Assembly (NCBI RefSeq): GCF_004137245.1
Contig: NZ_SDWS01000008.1
Span: 124,001-188,000 of the forward strand
Reading direction: 5' to 3'
Source of the DNA: Nocardioides glacieisoli
Lineage (GTDB): Bacteria > Actinomycetota > Actinomycetes > Propionibacteriales > Nocardioidaceae
DNA length: 64,000 nucleotides
Below are positions 34,730-41,869 of the stretch, one piece after another. Within the stretch, counting starts at the first letter, position 1. The number at the start of each line of letters is the position of its first letter. The notes beneath the pieces are model-generated. The model saw only the letters and a list, made by a program, of their open reading frames with translations, was not told where the DNA came from and searched no databases. Position numbers and translations under genes: made by a program.

Positions 34730-35563
34730 CTATCCGCCGAGCAGCTCCAGCATGTACTTCGGCCGGTCGCTGATGACCGCGCTGACCCCCAGGGCGAGGC
34801 AGATCTCGAGGTCCTCGGCGGTGTTCACGGTCCACACGTGGATCTCCCGCCCCGCCTTCACCAGGTGCCGGCCCAGCCCCGGGTGGTCACGCAGCTCGTC
34901 GATGCCCGGCCCGATGATCCAGTCGTCGTCCACCATCGGGCGCAGCACGGGCCAGTGGTGCGCCTTGTCGACGAGCATCACGACCTGCAGGTCGGGTGCG
35001 AGCCGGCGGACGCGGTTCATCGCGTTGAGCGAGAAGCTCATCACCCGTGCCGGGGAGTCGGCGCCGGTCCAGCCGAAGTCGCCGAGCGTCTCGACCAGCC
35101 GCCGCTCGACGAGCCCGCCGTAGCGGGTCGGGTGCTTGGTCTCGATCGCCAGCTCGACGTGTCGGTCGTAGTCGGCGACGGTGTCGAGCAGCTTGCGCAG
35201 GGTCAGCACCTTGCCGTCCCGCTGGTCGCGTGCCGGCGCCTCGTCGTCGAGCTCGGACCACGGGTCCTTCCACGACGCGAAGTCGAGCTCGTCGAGCTCG
35301 GCCAGGTTCATCGTCGACACGATGCCGGCGTTCGCCGCGGTGCGCCTCAGGTTGCGGTCGTGCACGCAGACGAGGTGGCCGTCGGCGGTCAGCCGGACGT
35401 CGCACTCGAGTGCTTCGGCTCCCTCGTCGAGCGCTTTCACGTAGGCGGCGAGGGTGTGCTCGGGGGTGTCGTGGCTGCTGCCGCGGTGGGCGACCACCTG
35501 CGGGCGCGTGCGGGACCCTGCATGCTGCTGGCGAGCGCGACGGATGCGCGGCGTACGACGCAT
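34730..35563 (-). CDS. glycerophosphodiester phosphodiesterase (GDPD)
   Basis: A 277-residue TIM-barrel phosphodiesterase that splits glycerophosphodiesters into glycerol-3-phosphate and an alcohol. VVAHRGSSHDTPEHTLAAY (catalytic His-Arg), EGAEALECDVRLTADGHLVCVHD (Glu-x-Asp metal ligands and catalytic His) and ELAIETKHPTRYG are conserved; the closing HVWTVNTAEDLEICLALGV is typical. No clear signal peptide, so it is probably cytoplasmic. The ATG at 35563 gives a basic, possibly over-long N-terminus; the conserved part begins about 20 residues in. Together with the acyltransferase genes it fits a lipid-rich metabolism. Confidence 0.93.
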   Translation of the reverse strand: MRRTPRIRRARQQHAGSRTRPQVVAHRGSSHDTPEHTLAAYVKALDEGAEALECDVRLTADGHLVCVHDRNLRRTAANAGIVSTMNLAELDELDFASWKDPWSELDDEAPARDQRDGKVLTLRKLLDTVADYDRHVELAIETKHPTRYGGLVERRLVETLGDFGWTGADSPARVMSFSLNAMNRVRRLAPDLQVVMLVDKAHHWPVLRPMVDDDWIIGPGIDELRDHPGLGRHLVKAGREIHVWTVNTAEDLEICLALGVSAVISDRPKYMLELLGG

Positions 35564-35661
35564 GCGCTGAGCATGGCACGCGCGGCGTCGATCGACCCGT
35601 TGGGCTCACGGGCGCGCCGCGCACCCGGTGTCGTCGTGGACCGCTCTGGGAGGCTGGCGCC

Positions 35662-36099
35662 ATGACCATCGACGTGCGGTTGAAGACCCTCGCCGTCCAG
35701 TACGCCGTGGCGGCCGTCGCGTTCTGCCTCGTCGACGCGATCTGGCTCGGCACCCTGGCCCAGCCGACCTACGACCACTTCCTCGGCGACCTGCTCGCCG
35801 ACTCGCCGAACCTCGCCGCGGCCGCGGTCTTCTACGCGATCTTCGTCGCGGGGCTGGTGTGGTTCGTCATCGCGCCCGCTCTCGCCGCCGGGTCGTGGCG
35901 CCGTGCCGCCGGCTCGGGCGCGTTCTTCGGGCTCGTCACCTACGCCACGTGGGACCTCACGAACCTCGCGGTGCTCCGGGACTTCCCGGTGGGTCTCGTG
36001 CCGATCGACCTGGCGTGGGGCACGTTCCTCTCGGCGAGCGTGTCCGTGATGACCTACGCCGTGGTGCGCCGGCTGGGGATCGGCACGCCCCAGGTCTGA
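35662..36099 (+). CDS. DUF2177 family membrane protein
   Basis: A 145-residue protein with four predicted helices. DAIWLGTLAQPTYDHFLGDLL near residue 25 and GAFFGLVTYATWDLTNLAVLRDFP near 88 match DUF2177, whose function is unknown. GGGAGG lies 8 nt before the ATG. Its 5' neighbour GDPD is divergent, and the UBP zinc-finger gene converges on it. Confidence 0.85.
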   Translation: MTIDVRLKTLAVQYAVAAVAFCLVDAIWLGTLAQPTYDHFLGDLLADSPNLAAAAVFYAIFVAGLVWFVIAPALAAGSWRRAAGSGAFFGLVTYATWDLTNLAVLRDFPVGLVPIDLAWGTFLSASVSVMTYAVVRRLGIGTPQV

Positions 36100-36114
36100 G
36101 CGTCGGACGAGGGG

Positions 36115-36459
36115 TCAGGCGTGGATGTGCTGGCGCCAGTCGTCGGGCACCCGACCGGCAGGTCCGGGGGTCGGCTGGTCCTCGGGGTGGCTCTGCGGGT
36201 CGGCGAGCCGCGGTCCGACGACGCCGACCGAGCGCTCGAAGTCCCAGAACCAGTCCTCGCCGGGCTCATAGCTCTGCATGACCGGATGGCCGGTCGCCGC
36301 GAAGTGGGCCGTCGCATGCTGCTCCGGGCTCGAGTCGCAGCAGCCGACGTGGCCGCACTGCGCGCACCGGCGCAGGTGCACCCACCAGCCGCCGGCCTCC
36401 TCACACTCCACGCACCCGGGGCCGGACGGGGCCACGGCAGGATCAATGCCCTCACTCAT
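36115..36459 (-). CDS. UBP-type zinc finger protein
   Basis: A 114-residue protein built around one ZnF-UBP domain: CVECEEAGGWWVHLRRCAQCG then VGCCDSSPEQHATAHFAATGH, supplying the Cys and His zinc ligands. In eukaryotes this finger binds the ubiquitin C-terminus; in actinobacteria small proteins of this type are common and their partner is unknown. Here a proteasome activator (bpa) is encoded 14 kb away, but no link is shown. It overlaps nothing and shares its strand with the DUF2087 gene. Confidence 0.88.
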   Translation of the reverse strand: MSEGIDPAVAPSGPGCVECEEAGGWWVHLRRCAQCGHVGCCDSSPEQHATAHFAATGHPVMQSYEPGEDWFWDFERSVGVVGPRLADPQSHPEDQPTPGPAGRVPDDWRQHIHA

Positions 36460-36476
36460 GGCCCCACCCTGCCCGC

Positions 36477-36926
36477 TCAGCGACCGGCGAGGAAGCCCCC
36501 CAGCCAGTGGGCCTCCCAGTCCGGGATCTCCTGGCGCTCGATCGCGGCACGCTCGGGTGCCCGGGCGGCGGTGCGGTAGCGCCCGTCCTCCCGCTCCAGG
36601 TAGTGGTAGTTCACGAGCTCGCGGCGGAGGTAGGCGAAGTCCTCGTGCACCCCGAGCAGCACCTCGTTGACCTCCTTCTCGGCGTACTCGCGACCCGGCT
36701 CGAAGCGCGCGACCACCTCCAGCAGCACGGCCGCGCGGACCTTGCGCCTGGCAGGCACCCGCTCGATGCGGCCGTCGGTGAACAGCCGGGCGACCAGCCG
36801 CTCCTGCTCGGCCCGCGCCGCGTCGTACGACTCACGCTCCAGCGCGGCGCGGGCGGCGGTGTAGCTCTCGCCGGTGTCGGCCATGCGCGTGCGCACGACC
36901 TGCTTGAAGTCACTGTCCCTGGTCAT
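36477..36926 (-). CDS. DUF2087 domain protein
   Basis: A protein of about 149 residues. The N-terminus DSDFKQVVRTRMADTGESYT AARAAL is a short helical motif common in actinobacterial proteins of this kind. The C-terminal half (ARLFTDGRIERVPARRKVRA to YLEREDGRYRTA) is a DUF2087 winged-helix-like domain usually fused to or found beside regulators. It may bind nucleic acid; no target is evident. The ATG at 36926 was preferred to GTG at 36935. It lies 17 bp upstream of the UBP finger gene, so they are probably co-transcribed. Confidence 0.82.
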   Translation of the reverse strand: MTRDSDFKQVVRTRMADTGESYTAARAALERESYDAARAEQERLVARLFTDGRIERVPARRKVRAAVLLEVVARFEPGREYAEKEVNEVLLGVHEDFAYLRRELVNYHYLEREDGRYRTAARAPERAAIERQEIPDWEAHWLGGFLAGR

Positions 36927-37061
36927 CTCGATCACCCTCGACTGCGCTGCGTCCCCAGCACGCCGCTGCAGCGGGCGTCATCGGTGCGACTCGGAGGTGG
37001 TGCGCCCGAGGATCCGCTCCCCTTCGCCACCTCGCTCGGGCTGGGGCCGATGCGTCTGGCT

Positions 37062-37198
37062 GGGCGTTGGACGACGCCCTGGGCCGTGAGTCTCCCAGAG
37101 ACTCACTGGCCAGGGCAAAGACTTTGCGCGGGGGTTGACCCCGCGTGCGAGGTCTTGTTCTGGTGGAGGTGAGCGGCGAGCCCATCGGGGGTCTCGCC
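37062..37198 (+). promoter_or_regulatory. structured 5' leader with four hairpins
   Basis: Four successive inverted repeats lie upstream of the secreted protein at 37215: GGGCGT/ACGCCC (37062-37079), GTGAGTCTC/GAGACTCAC (37086-37106), a two-part hairpin with CGCGGGG/CCCCGCG inside AAGAC/GTCTT (37118-37155), and GGCGAG/CTCGCC (37175-37198). A 28-codon reading frame beginning at the GTG in the second hairpin ends at 37172. I do not recognise a known riboswitch; c-di-AMP (ydaO) consensus boxes are absent. Confidence 0.5.
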
Positions 37199-37214
37199 AC
37201 GGACGTACGGAGTC

Positions 37215-37724
37215 ATGCGCATGCGCATTTCGATGACCATCCTCACCACCAGGATCCTGATCACCCTCCTGGCCTCGCTGATGGCGGTGGCCGGGCTGGC
37301 CGGCCCCTCGCACGCGGTCACCAACCTGACCGACGCCCAGGCGGCGAGCCAGCTCTCGGCGGTCGGCATCACCCGCGTCTCGACCGGCGGCTGCACCACC
37401 CGCAGCATCTCGACCTGCACGTCCTACGAGCAGATCAACCAGGAGACGGTCAGCGGGATCAAGACCTTCAAGTCCATCAGCGGCTGCGCCATCACGATCA
37501 CCGGCGGCACCGAGGTCGGCCACGCGTCGGGCACCTACAGCCACTACAACGGCTACAAGGTCGACGTCAGCCCCACCACCTGTGTGTCCAACTACATCAC
37601 CAGCCACTACTCGTACTCCGGCGTGCGCGGTGACGGCGCGACGCTCTACACCGCCCCGTCGGGCAACGTGTACGCCCGCGAGAGCAACCACTGGGACATC
37701 ACCTACTACACCTGCGGCTGCTGA
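37215..37724 (+). CDS. secreted protein with M15-peptidase-like zinc motif
   Basis: A 169-residue exported protein. The signal peptide (about 1-34) is ILITLLASLMAVAGLAGPSHA. The mature part has Cys residues at several places (GGCTTRS, TCTSYEQ, SGCAITI, TTCVSN and a terminal CGC), probably disulfides. SHYNGYKVDVS fits the S-H-x2-G-x3-D zinc motif of D-Ala-D-Ala peptidases (M15), and ESNHWDITYY could supply the second His. A cell-wall peptidase role is inferred, not shown. Starts at ATG 37215 (ACGGAG upstream) behind a structured leader. Confidence 0.75.
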   Translation: MRMRISMTILTTRILITLLASLMAVAGLAGPSHAVTNLTDAQAASQLSAVGITRVSTGGCTTRSISTCTSYEQINQETVSGIKTFKSISGCAITITGGTEVGHASGTYSHYNGYKVDVSPTTCVSNYITSHYSYSGVRGDGATLYTAPSGNVYARESNHWDITYYTCGC

Positions 37725-37782
37725 CGTAGACCACCGATCGAAACGAATGGCCCCGTCGACGGCGTGGCCCCACACTGGGGCC

Positions 37783-38406
37783 ATGCCGTCGTCCAGCCAG
37801 TGGGTCGCGTTCCTCGTCGCCTCGATCCTCTTCATCCAGGTGCCGGGTCCGAGCCTGCTCTTCACCATCGGCCGCGCGCTCACGGTGGGCCGCCGCGAGG
37901 CGCTGCTCTCGGTGGTCGGCAACGCGATCGGGCTGGTGGCCCAGGTCGTCCTCGTGGCGATCGGCCTCGGGGCGGTCGTCGCGGCCAGCGCGACGGCGTA
38001 CACCGCGATCAAGGTGCTCGGTGCGGCGTACGTCGTGTGGCTCGGCATCCAGGCCATCCGTCACCGTGCCGACGCGCGGCTCGCGATGGAGAACGCCGCG
38101 CCGGCGAGGCGTGGGCACCCGGTGCGCATCGGCTTCACCGTCGGCGCGACGAACCCCAAGACGATCGTCTTCTTCGTGGCCTTCCTGCCCCAGTTCACCG
38201 ACCCGACCGGGCCGGTCGCCCTGCAGACGGTCGTGCTCGGGCTCGTCTTCGGGCTGATGGCGGTGGCCTCCGACGGGGCGTGGGCCATCGCGGCCGGCAA
38301 GGCCCGCGACTGGTTCGCCCGACGACCCTCCCGCCTCGACGCCCTGAGCGCCGCCGGCGGCACGATGATGGTCGGCCTCGGCGCGACGATGCTCACCGTC
38401 GACTAG
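37783..38406 (+). CDS. LysE/RhtB-family amino acid exporter
   Basis: A 207-residue membrane exporter with six helices. The family start LFIQVPGPSLLFTIGRALTVGRREAL and GFTVGATNPKTIVFFVAFLPQF are clear. It would export amino acids or similar small metabolites by proton exchange. The ATG at 37783 sits at the 3' base of a perfect 7-bp hairpin (TGGCCCC/GGGGCCA, 37765-37783), which could act as an operator, a terminator for the upstream secreted protein gene, or a block to initiation; an ATG at 37747 upstream is in frame. The 3' end overlaps the convergent terC gene by 14 bp. Confidence 0.9.
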   Translation: MPSSSQWVAFLVASILFIQVPGPSLLFTIGRALTVGRREALLSVVGNAIGLVAQVVLVAIGLGAVVAASATAYTAIKVLGAAYVVWLGIQAIRHRADARLAMENAAPARRGHPVRIGFTVGATNPKTIVFFVAFLPQFTDPTGPVALQTVVLGLVFGLMAVASDGAWAIAAGKARDWFARRPSRLDALSAAGGTMMVGLGATMLTVD

Positions 38407-39382
38407 CGAGCTCCTCCTCGCTGACGGCCTGCAACTTCTGCTTGTTGGCGACCAGGCTCGTGGTGATCGTGATGGCCAGGATCCCGAGGATCACGAACAG
38501 CGACATCAGCGTCGGCACGTCGGGGACCGACGTCCAGACCAGGTGCGCCCAGTGGAGCACCAGCTTGAACCCGATGAAGCCGAGGATCGCTGCGAGGCCG
38601 TAGCTGAGGTGCTCCAGCGCGCCGAGCGCACCCTCGAGCACGAAGTAGAGCGCGCGCAGGCCGAGAAGGGCGAAGGCGTTGGTGACGAAGACGAGGTAGG
38701 GGTCGCCGGTGATGCCGTAGACGGCGGGCACCGAGTCGACGGCGAAGACGACGTCGGTCGCGAACACGGCCACGGTGACGAGCGCGAAGGGCGTCAGCGC
38801 GCGGGCACCGTTCTTGACGACGGTGAACTTCGCGCCGTCGTAGTCGTCGCTGACGGGCATGAAGCGCTTCATCACCTTCACCACGCGCATGTCCGCGACG
38901 TCGACCTCGTGGTCCTTGCCGGACATCGCGTCACGCAGCAGCTTGACGCCGGTGAGCAGCAGGACGAGACCGAAGACCAGGAACACCCAGTCGAAGCGCG
39001 ACAGCGCGGCAGCGCCGAGGGCGATGAAGATGCCGCGCAGCACGAGCGCGCCGACGATGCCGTAGAGCAGCACCCGCTGCTTGAGCACCTCGGGCACCGC
39101 GAAGGCTGCGAGCAGCAGCATGAAGACGAAGAGGTTGTCGACGCTCAGCGTCTTCTCGACGAGGTAGCCGGTGTAGTACTCCAGCCCGCGGTCGCCGCCG
39201 TGGGCGTTCCAGACGTAGAGGCCGAAGAGCAGCGGCAGGGCGACGTAGAACGCCGACCAGGCGACGGCCTCCTTCATGGACACCTCGTGCGGGCGGCGGG
39301 TGGCGATGAAGTCGACGACGAGCAGGGCGAGCACCACGCCGATGGTCAGGAACCACAGGGTGGGGGACGCGATGGACGACAT
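38393..39382 (-). CDS. TerC-family integral membrane protein (Mn export type)
   Basis: A 329-residue membrane protein with nine or so helices. TLSVDNLFVFMLLLAAFAVP (acidic Asp-Asn motif) and FATDVVFAVDSVPAVYGITGDP are the TerC/Alx signatures. Bacterial TerC proteins export Mn2+ and help metalate secreted enzymes (known for Bacillus MeeF/MeeY and E. coli Alx). The ATG at 39382 was chosen because of AGGAGA directly ahead; an upstream in-frame GTG at 39406 lies inside the riboswitch expression platform. Controlled by the Mn riboswitch at 39419-39513. Confidence 0.94.
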   Translation of the reverse strand: MSSIASPTLWFLTIGVVLALLVVDFIATRRPHEVSMKEAVAWSAFYVALPLLFGLYVWNAHGGDRGLEYYTGYLVEKTLSVDNLFVFMLLLAAFAVPEVLKQRVLLYGIVGALVLRGIFIALGAAALSRFDWVFLVFGLVLLLTGVKLLRDAMSGKDHEVDVADMRVVKVMKRFMPVSDDYDGAKFTVVKNGARALTPFALVTVAVFATDVVFAVDSVPAVYGITGDPYLVFVTNAFALLGLRALYFVLEGALGALEHLSYGLAAILGFIGFKLVLHWAHLVWTSVPDVPTLMSLFVILGILAITITTSLVANKQKLQAVSEEELASRR

Positions 39383-39386
39383 GGAT

Positions 39387-39422
39387 CTCCTCAGGGTCTC
39401 GCTCACGAATGAGCTCCTGAGG
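39387..39422 (-). promoter_or_regulatory. riboswitch expression platform: SD-sequestering stem with UUCG loop
   Basis: On the minus strand CCTCAGG (39416-39422), which includes the 3' strand of riboswitch P1, is fully complementary to CCTGAGG (39389-39395), which overlaps the GAGGAG ribosome site (39387-39392). Between them lies a small hairpin GCTCA-TTCG-TGAGC. If P1 forms, the ribosome site is free; if not, it can be sequestered. This predicts translation turned on by Mn2+. Confidence 0.7.
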
Positions 39423-39513
39423 TCTCTCCCGCCACACCGGGGCGTGGCCGCCGACCGGGGCGCCTGCTGAGGCGCCGTAGTGACCGGTCGGACGTTGGTG
39501 GGGTACTCCCCTC
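39419..39513 (-). ncRNA. yybP-ykoY manganese riboswitch
   Basis: Reading the minus strand from 39513, the element opens GAGGGGAGTA and closes GAGACCTC (39426-39419), the two hallmark boxes of the yybP-ykoY Mn2+ riboswitch; GAGG/CCTC forms P1. The internal GGTCACTACGG and GC-rich arms (GGCGCC...GGCGCC, and GGCCACGCC...GGTGTGGC) fit its four-way architecture. It stands in the leader of the TerC gene, a known partner of this RNA. No covariance search could be run here. Confidence 0.9.
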
Positions 39514-39520
39514 GCCATCG

Positions 39521-39550
39521 ATTTTAGTTGAACCGGCAAGCGGATCCCAA
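39521..39550 (-). promoter_or_regulatory. sigma-70-type promoter for the terC leader
   Basis: On the minus strand TTGGGA (39550-39545), an 18-nt spacer and TAAAAT (39526-39521) form a plausible -35/-10 pair. Transcription would start just ahead of the riboswitch, about 39514-39516. The A/T-rich TAAAAT is conspicuous in this GC-rich window. Confidence 0.6.
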
Positions 39551-39579
39551 CTCCTCGACGTGCACGTATCGTCCACGAC

Positions 39580-41010
39580 ATGGAGACACGGGAGTACGAC
39601 GTCGTCGTGATCGGCGGCGGTCCAGCGGGGGAGAACGCGGCGCAGTATGCCGTCGAAGGTGTCGAGGTGGACGGGCGAGCCATGTCGTCCGCGATCATCG
39701 AGCGCGAGCTGCTCGGTGGCGAGTGCAGCTATTGGGCCTGCATGCCGAGCAAGGCGCTGCTGCGACCGATCGCGGTGGCCGACCTGACCGGTGACCTCGA
39801 CGGGGTCTCGACCGCGCACGTCGCGCCGAAGGCGCTGCTCGAGCGGCGCGACTACTGGGTCTCCCACTACGACGACGCGGGCCAGGACACGTGGGCCGAC
39901 GGCGCCGGCATCGCCGTCGTCCGCGGCGCCGGACGGCTGGTCGGCGAGCGCACGATCCGGGTCACGTCGTCGACGGGCGACGTCGAGGTCGTCGCCCGCC
40001 GAGCGGTCGTCATCGCCACCGGCAGTGAGCCCGTCGTGCCCCCGATGTACGCCGACGCCCTCCCGTGGGGCTCCCGCGACGCGACCGGCGTGGTCGAGGT
40101 GCCCGACCGGCTGGTGGTCGTCGGCGGCGGCGTGGTGGCCTGCGAGGCCGCGATCTGGATGTCGGCGCTCGGCTCGGACGTGACGCTCGTGGTGCGCGAC
40201 CAGCGGCTGCTCGGGCGCACCGAGCCCTTCGCCGGGGAGGCCGTGCTCGCAGGCCTGCGCGAGCGAGGGATCACCGTCCACCTCGGCACCGAGGTGAGCG
40301 ACGTACGTCGTGAGTCGCCGGAGGCGACCGGGATCGGCAAGGTCCACGGCGGCACCGTCACCCTCAGCACGACGGCCGGCGAGATCGTCGCCGACGAGCT
40401 GCTGCTCTCGATCGGCCGCACGCCGCGGCTCGACGACCTCGGCCTCGACTCCGTCGGCCTCACCGCCGACGACGTGAAGGCCGGCCGGCTGCCCGAGTGG
40501 CTGCACGCGATCGGCGACGCGAGCGGCGGTCCGCCGCTGACCCACTGGGGCAAGCACCAGGCGCGGGTCATCGGCGCCCGGATCGCTGCCGCGGCTGCCG
40601 GCGAGGTCGCCTGGGAGCCGGACCGCGAGGCGCCGGTGCCGCAGGTCGTCTTCAGCGACCCCGAGGTGGCCAGCGTCGGGATGACCGAGGCCGAGGCGCG
40701 CGACGCCGGTCACGACGTCGTCGTCTCGCGCGTGCCGACCTCGTCGGCCGCGGGCACCGGCCTGCTGCGCGACACCGTGGTCGGCGACTCCCAGATCGTC
40801 GTCGACGCAAGCACGCACCTGCTGCTGGGGGCGACGTTCGTCGGCGTCGAGGCCGGTGAGCTGGTCCACGCGGCGACCGTCGCGATCGTCGGCGACGTCC
40901 CGGTCCACGTGCTGCGCCACGCCGTGGCGTCGTACCCCACGGCCTCCGAGCTCTGGCTCCGGCTGCTCGAGGAGCTGCCGCCCTCGTTCCGGACCCCGCC
41001 GCCCGCGTAG
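39580..41010 (+). CDS. FAD/NAD(P) disulfide oxidoreductase (dihydrolipoamide dehydrogenase/mercuric reductase-like)
   Basis: A 476-residue flavoprotein. The FAD loop is VVVIGGGPAGENAAQYA. The redox-active pair is in LLGGECSYWACMPSKALL (Cys-x4-Cys, with unusual Ser-Tyr-Trp-Ala between the cysteines). The NAD(P) site is LVVVGGGVVACEAA, and the second FAD site is LHAIGDASGGPPLTHWGKHQ. The dimerisation domain ends LRHAVASYPTASELW in place of the usual HxHPTxSE base, so the physiological acceptor may not be lipoamide. ATG lies 7 nt after TATCGT (leaderless). Divergent from terC. Confidence 0.9.
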   Translation: METREYDVVVIGGGPAGENAAQYAVEGVEVDGRAMSSAIIERELLGGECSYWACMPSKALLRPIAVADLTGDLDGVSTAHVAPKALLERRDYWVSHYDDAGQDTWADGAGIAVVRGAGRLVGERTIRVTSSTGDVEVVARRAVVIATGSEPVVPPMYADALPWGSRDATGVVEVPDRLVVVGGGVVACEAAIWMSALGSDVTLVVRDQRLLGRTEPFAGEAVLAGLRERGITVHLGTEVSDVRRESPEATGIGKVHGGTVTLSTTAGEIVADELLLSIGRTPRLDDLGLDSVGLTADDVKAGRLPEWLHAIGDASGGPPLTHWGKHQARVIGARIAAAAAGEVAWEPDREAPVPQVVFSDPEVASVGMTEAEARDAGHDVVVSRVPTSSAAGTGLLRDTVVGDSQIVVDASTHLLLGATFVGVEAGELVHAATVAIVGDVPVHVLRHAVASYPTASELWLRLLEELPPSFRTPPPA

Positions 41011-41047
41011 CAGGCGCTCGGGCGGTCTCGCCTGCGAGCGGAGCCCG

Positions 41048-41866
41048 TCAGGCTCGCGTGCGAGCGGCGTCGATCTCGACGTGCGGTCGCGCCTGCCACA
41101 GGGCCCAGTCGGCGCTCACCTCGCTCGCGGTGCGGACGAGGTGGGGAAGGTGGTGCTCGATGAGCGTCTCCCGCGACGTCTCGGCGGCGTGCACGGTGAC
41201 GCTCATGGCGGCGTGCACCTCGCCCTGCCCGTCGCGTACGGGGACCGCGACCGAGCGGACACCAGGTGCGAGCTCCTCGTCGGCCAGGGCCCAGCCTCGC
41301 GCCCGCACCTCGCTGAGCTCGTCCATGAGCCGCTCGAGGCTGCGGCCGTGCTGCGGCGACAGTCCGGATCGACTGGGGGTCTCGAGCACCTCGGCGGCCC
41401 GGCGGGGCGGCAGCGCCGCCAGGAGCACCTTGCCCTTCGACGTCTGCGCCGCGGGAAAGAGGGTGCCGATCTCGACCCGCAGCGCGATGATCTTGGGGAC
41501 GGCCACCCGTGCGGTGTAGACGATGTCGGACCCGTCGAGCTGGGCCAGGGAGGCCGACTCGTCGATGCGGGCGACGAGGTCCTCCAGGTGGGGGCGGGCG
41601 ACGTCCCACATCCCGAGGGAGCCGACGTACGCCATCCCGAGCCCGATGACCCGCGGCGTGAGCGAGAACGCACCGTCGCGGGAGCGGACGTAACCGAGCT
41701 CCTCGAGGGTCAGCAGCAGCCGGCGTGCCGTGGGCCGGGCCAGACCGGTGGTGGCCGCCACCTCGGAGAGCGTCATCGTCGGCCGCTGCGGGCCGAATCC
41801 CGCGAGCACGTCGAGCCCGCGGGCCAGCGCCTCCACGAAGTCGGGCCCGGTGCCACGACCTGCCAT
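41048..41866 (-). CDS. IclR-family transcriptional regulator
   Basis: A 272-residue regulator of the PcaR/PobR type. The winged helix (about 15-75) includes LSEVAATTGLARPTARRLLL; the C-terminal effector domain has YTARVAVPKIIALRVEIGTLFPA and SKGKVLLAALPP. Such proteins usually control aromatic or other catabolic genes in response to a pathway metabolite. It begins 3 bp after the amidohydrolase stop, so it is co-transcribed with that gene and probably binds the two CGGACA-N2-TGTCCG palindromes in the divergent promoter region at 43352-43524 (inference). Confidence 0.93.
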   Translation of the reverse strand: MAGRGTGPDFVEALARGLDVLAGFGPQRPTMTLSEVAATTGLARPTARRLLLTLEELGYVRSRDGAFSLTPRVIGLGMAYVGSLGMWDVARPHLEDLVARIDESASLAQLDGSDIVYTARVAVPKIIALRVEIGTLFPAAQTSKGKVLLAALPPRRAAEVLETPSRSGLSPQHGRSLERLMDELSEVRARGWALADEELAPGVRSVAVPVRDGQGEVHAAMSVTVHAAETSRETLIEHHLPHLVRTASEVSADWALWQARPHVEIDAARTRA

Positions 41867-41869
41867 GGG

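Noticed and set aside
37086..37172. 28-codon leader peptide frame before the secreted protein
   Set aside because: Has a GTG start but no ribosome site, and its codons simply run through the hairpins; kept only as a possibility within the leader finding.
36927..37214. c-di-AMP (ydaO) riboswitch ahead of the secreted M15-like gene
   Set aside because: The conserved ydaO boxes could not be found in the leader, in spite of several stems.
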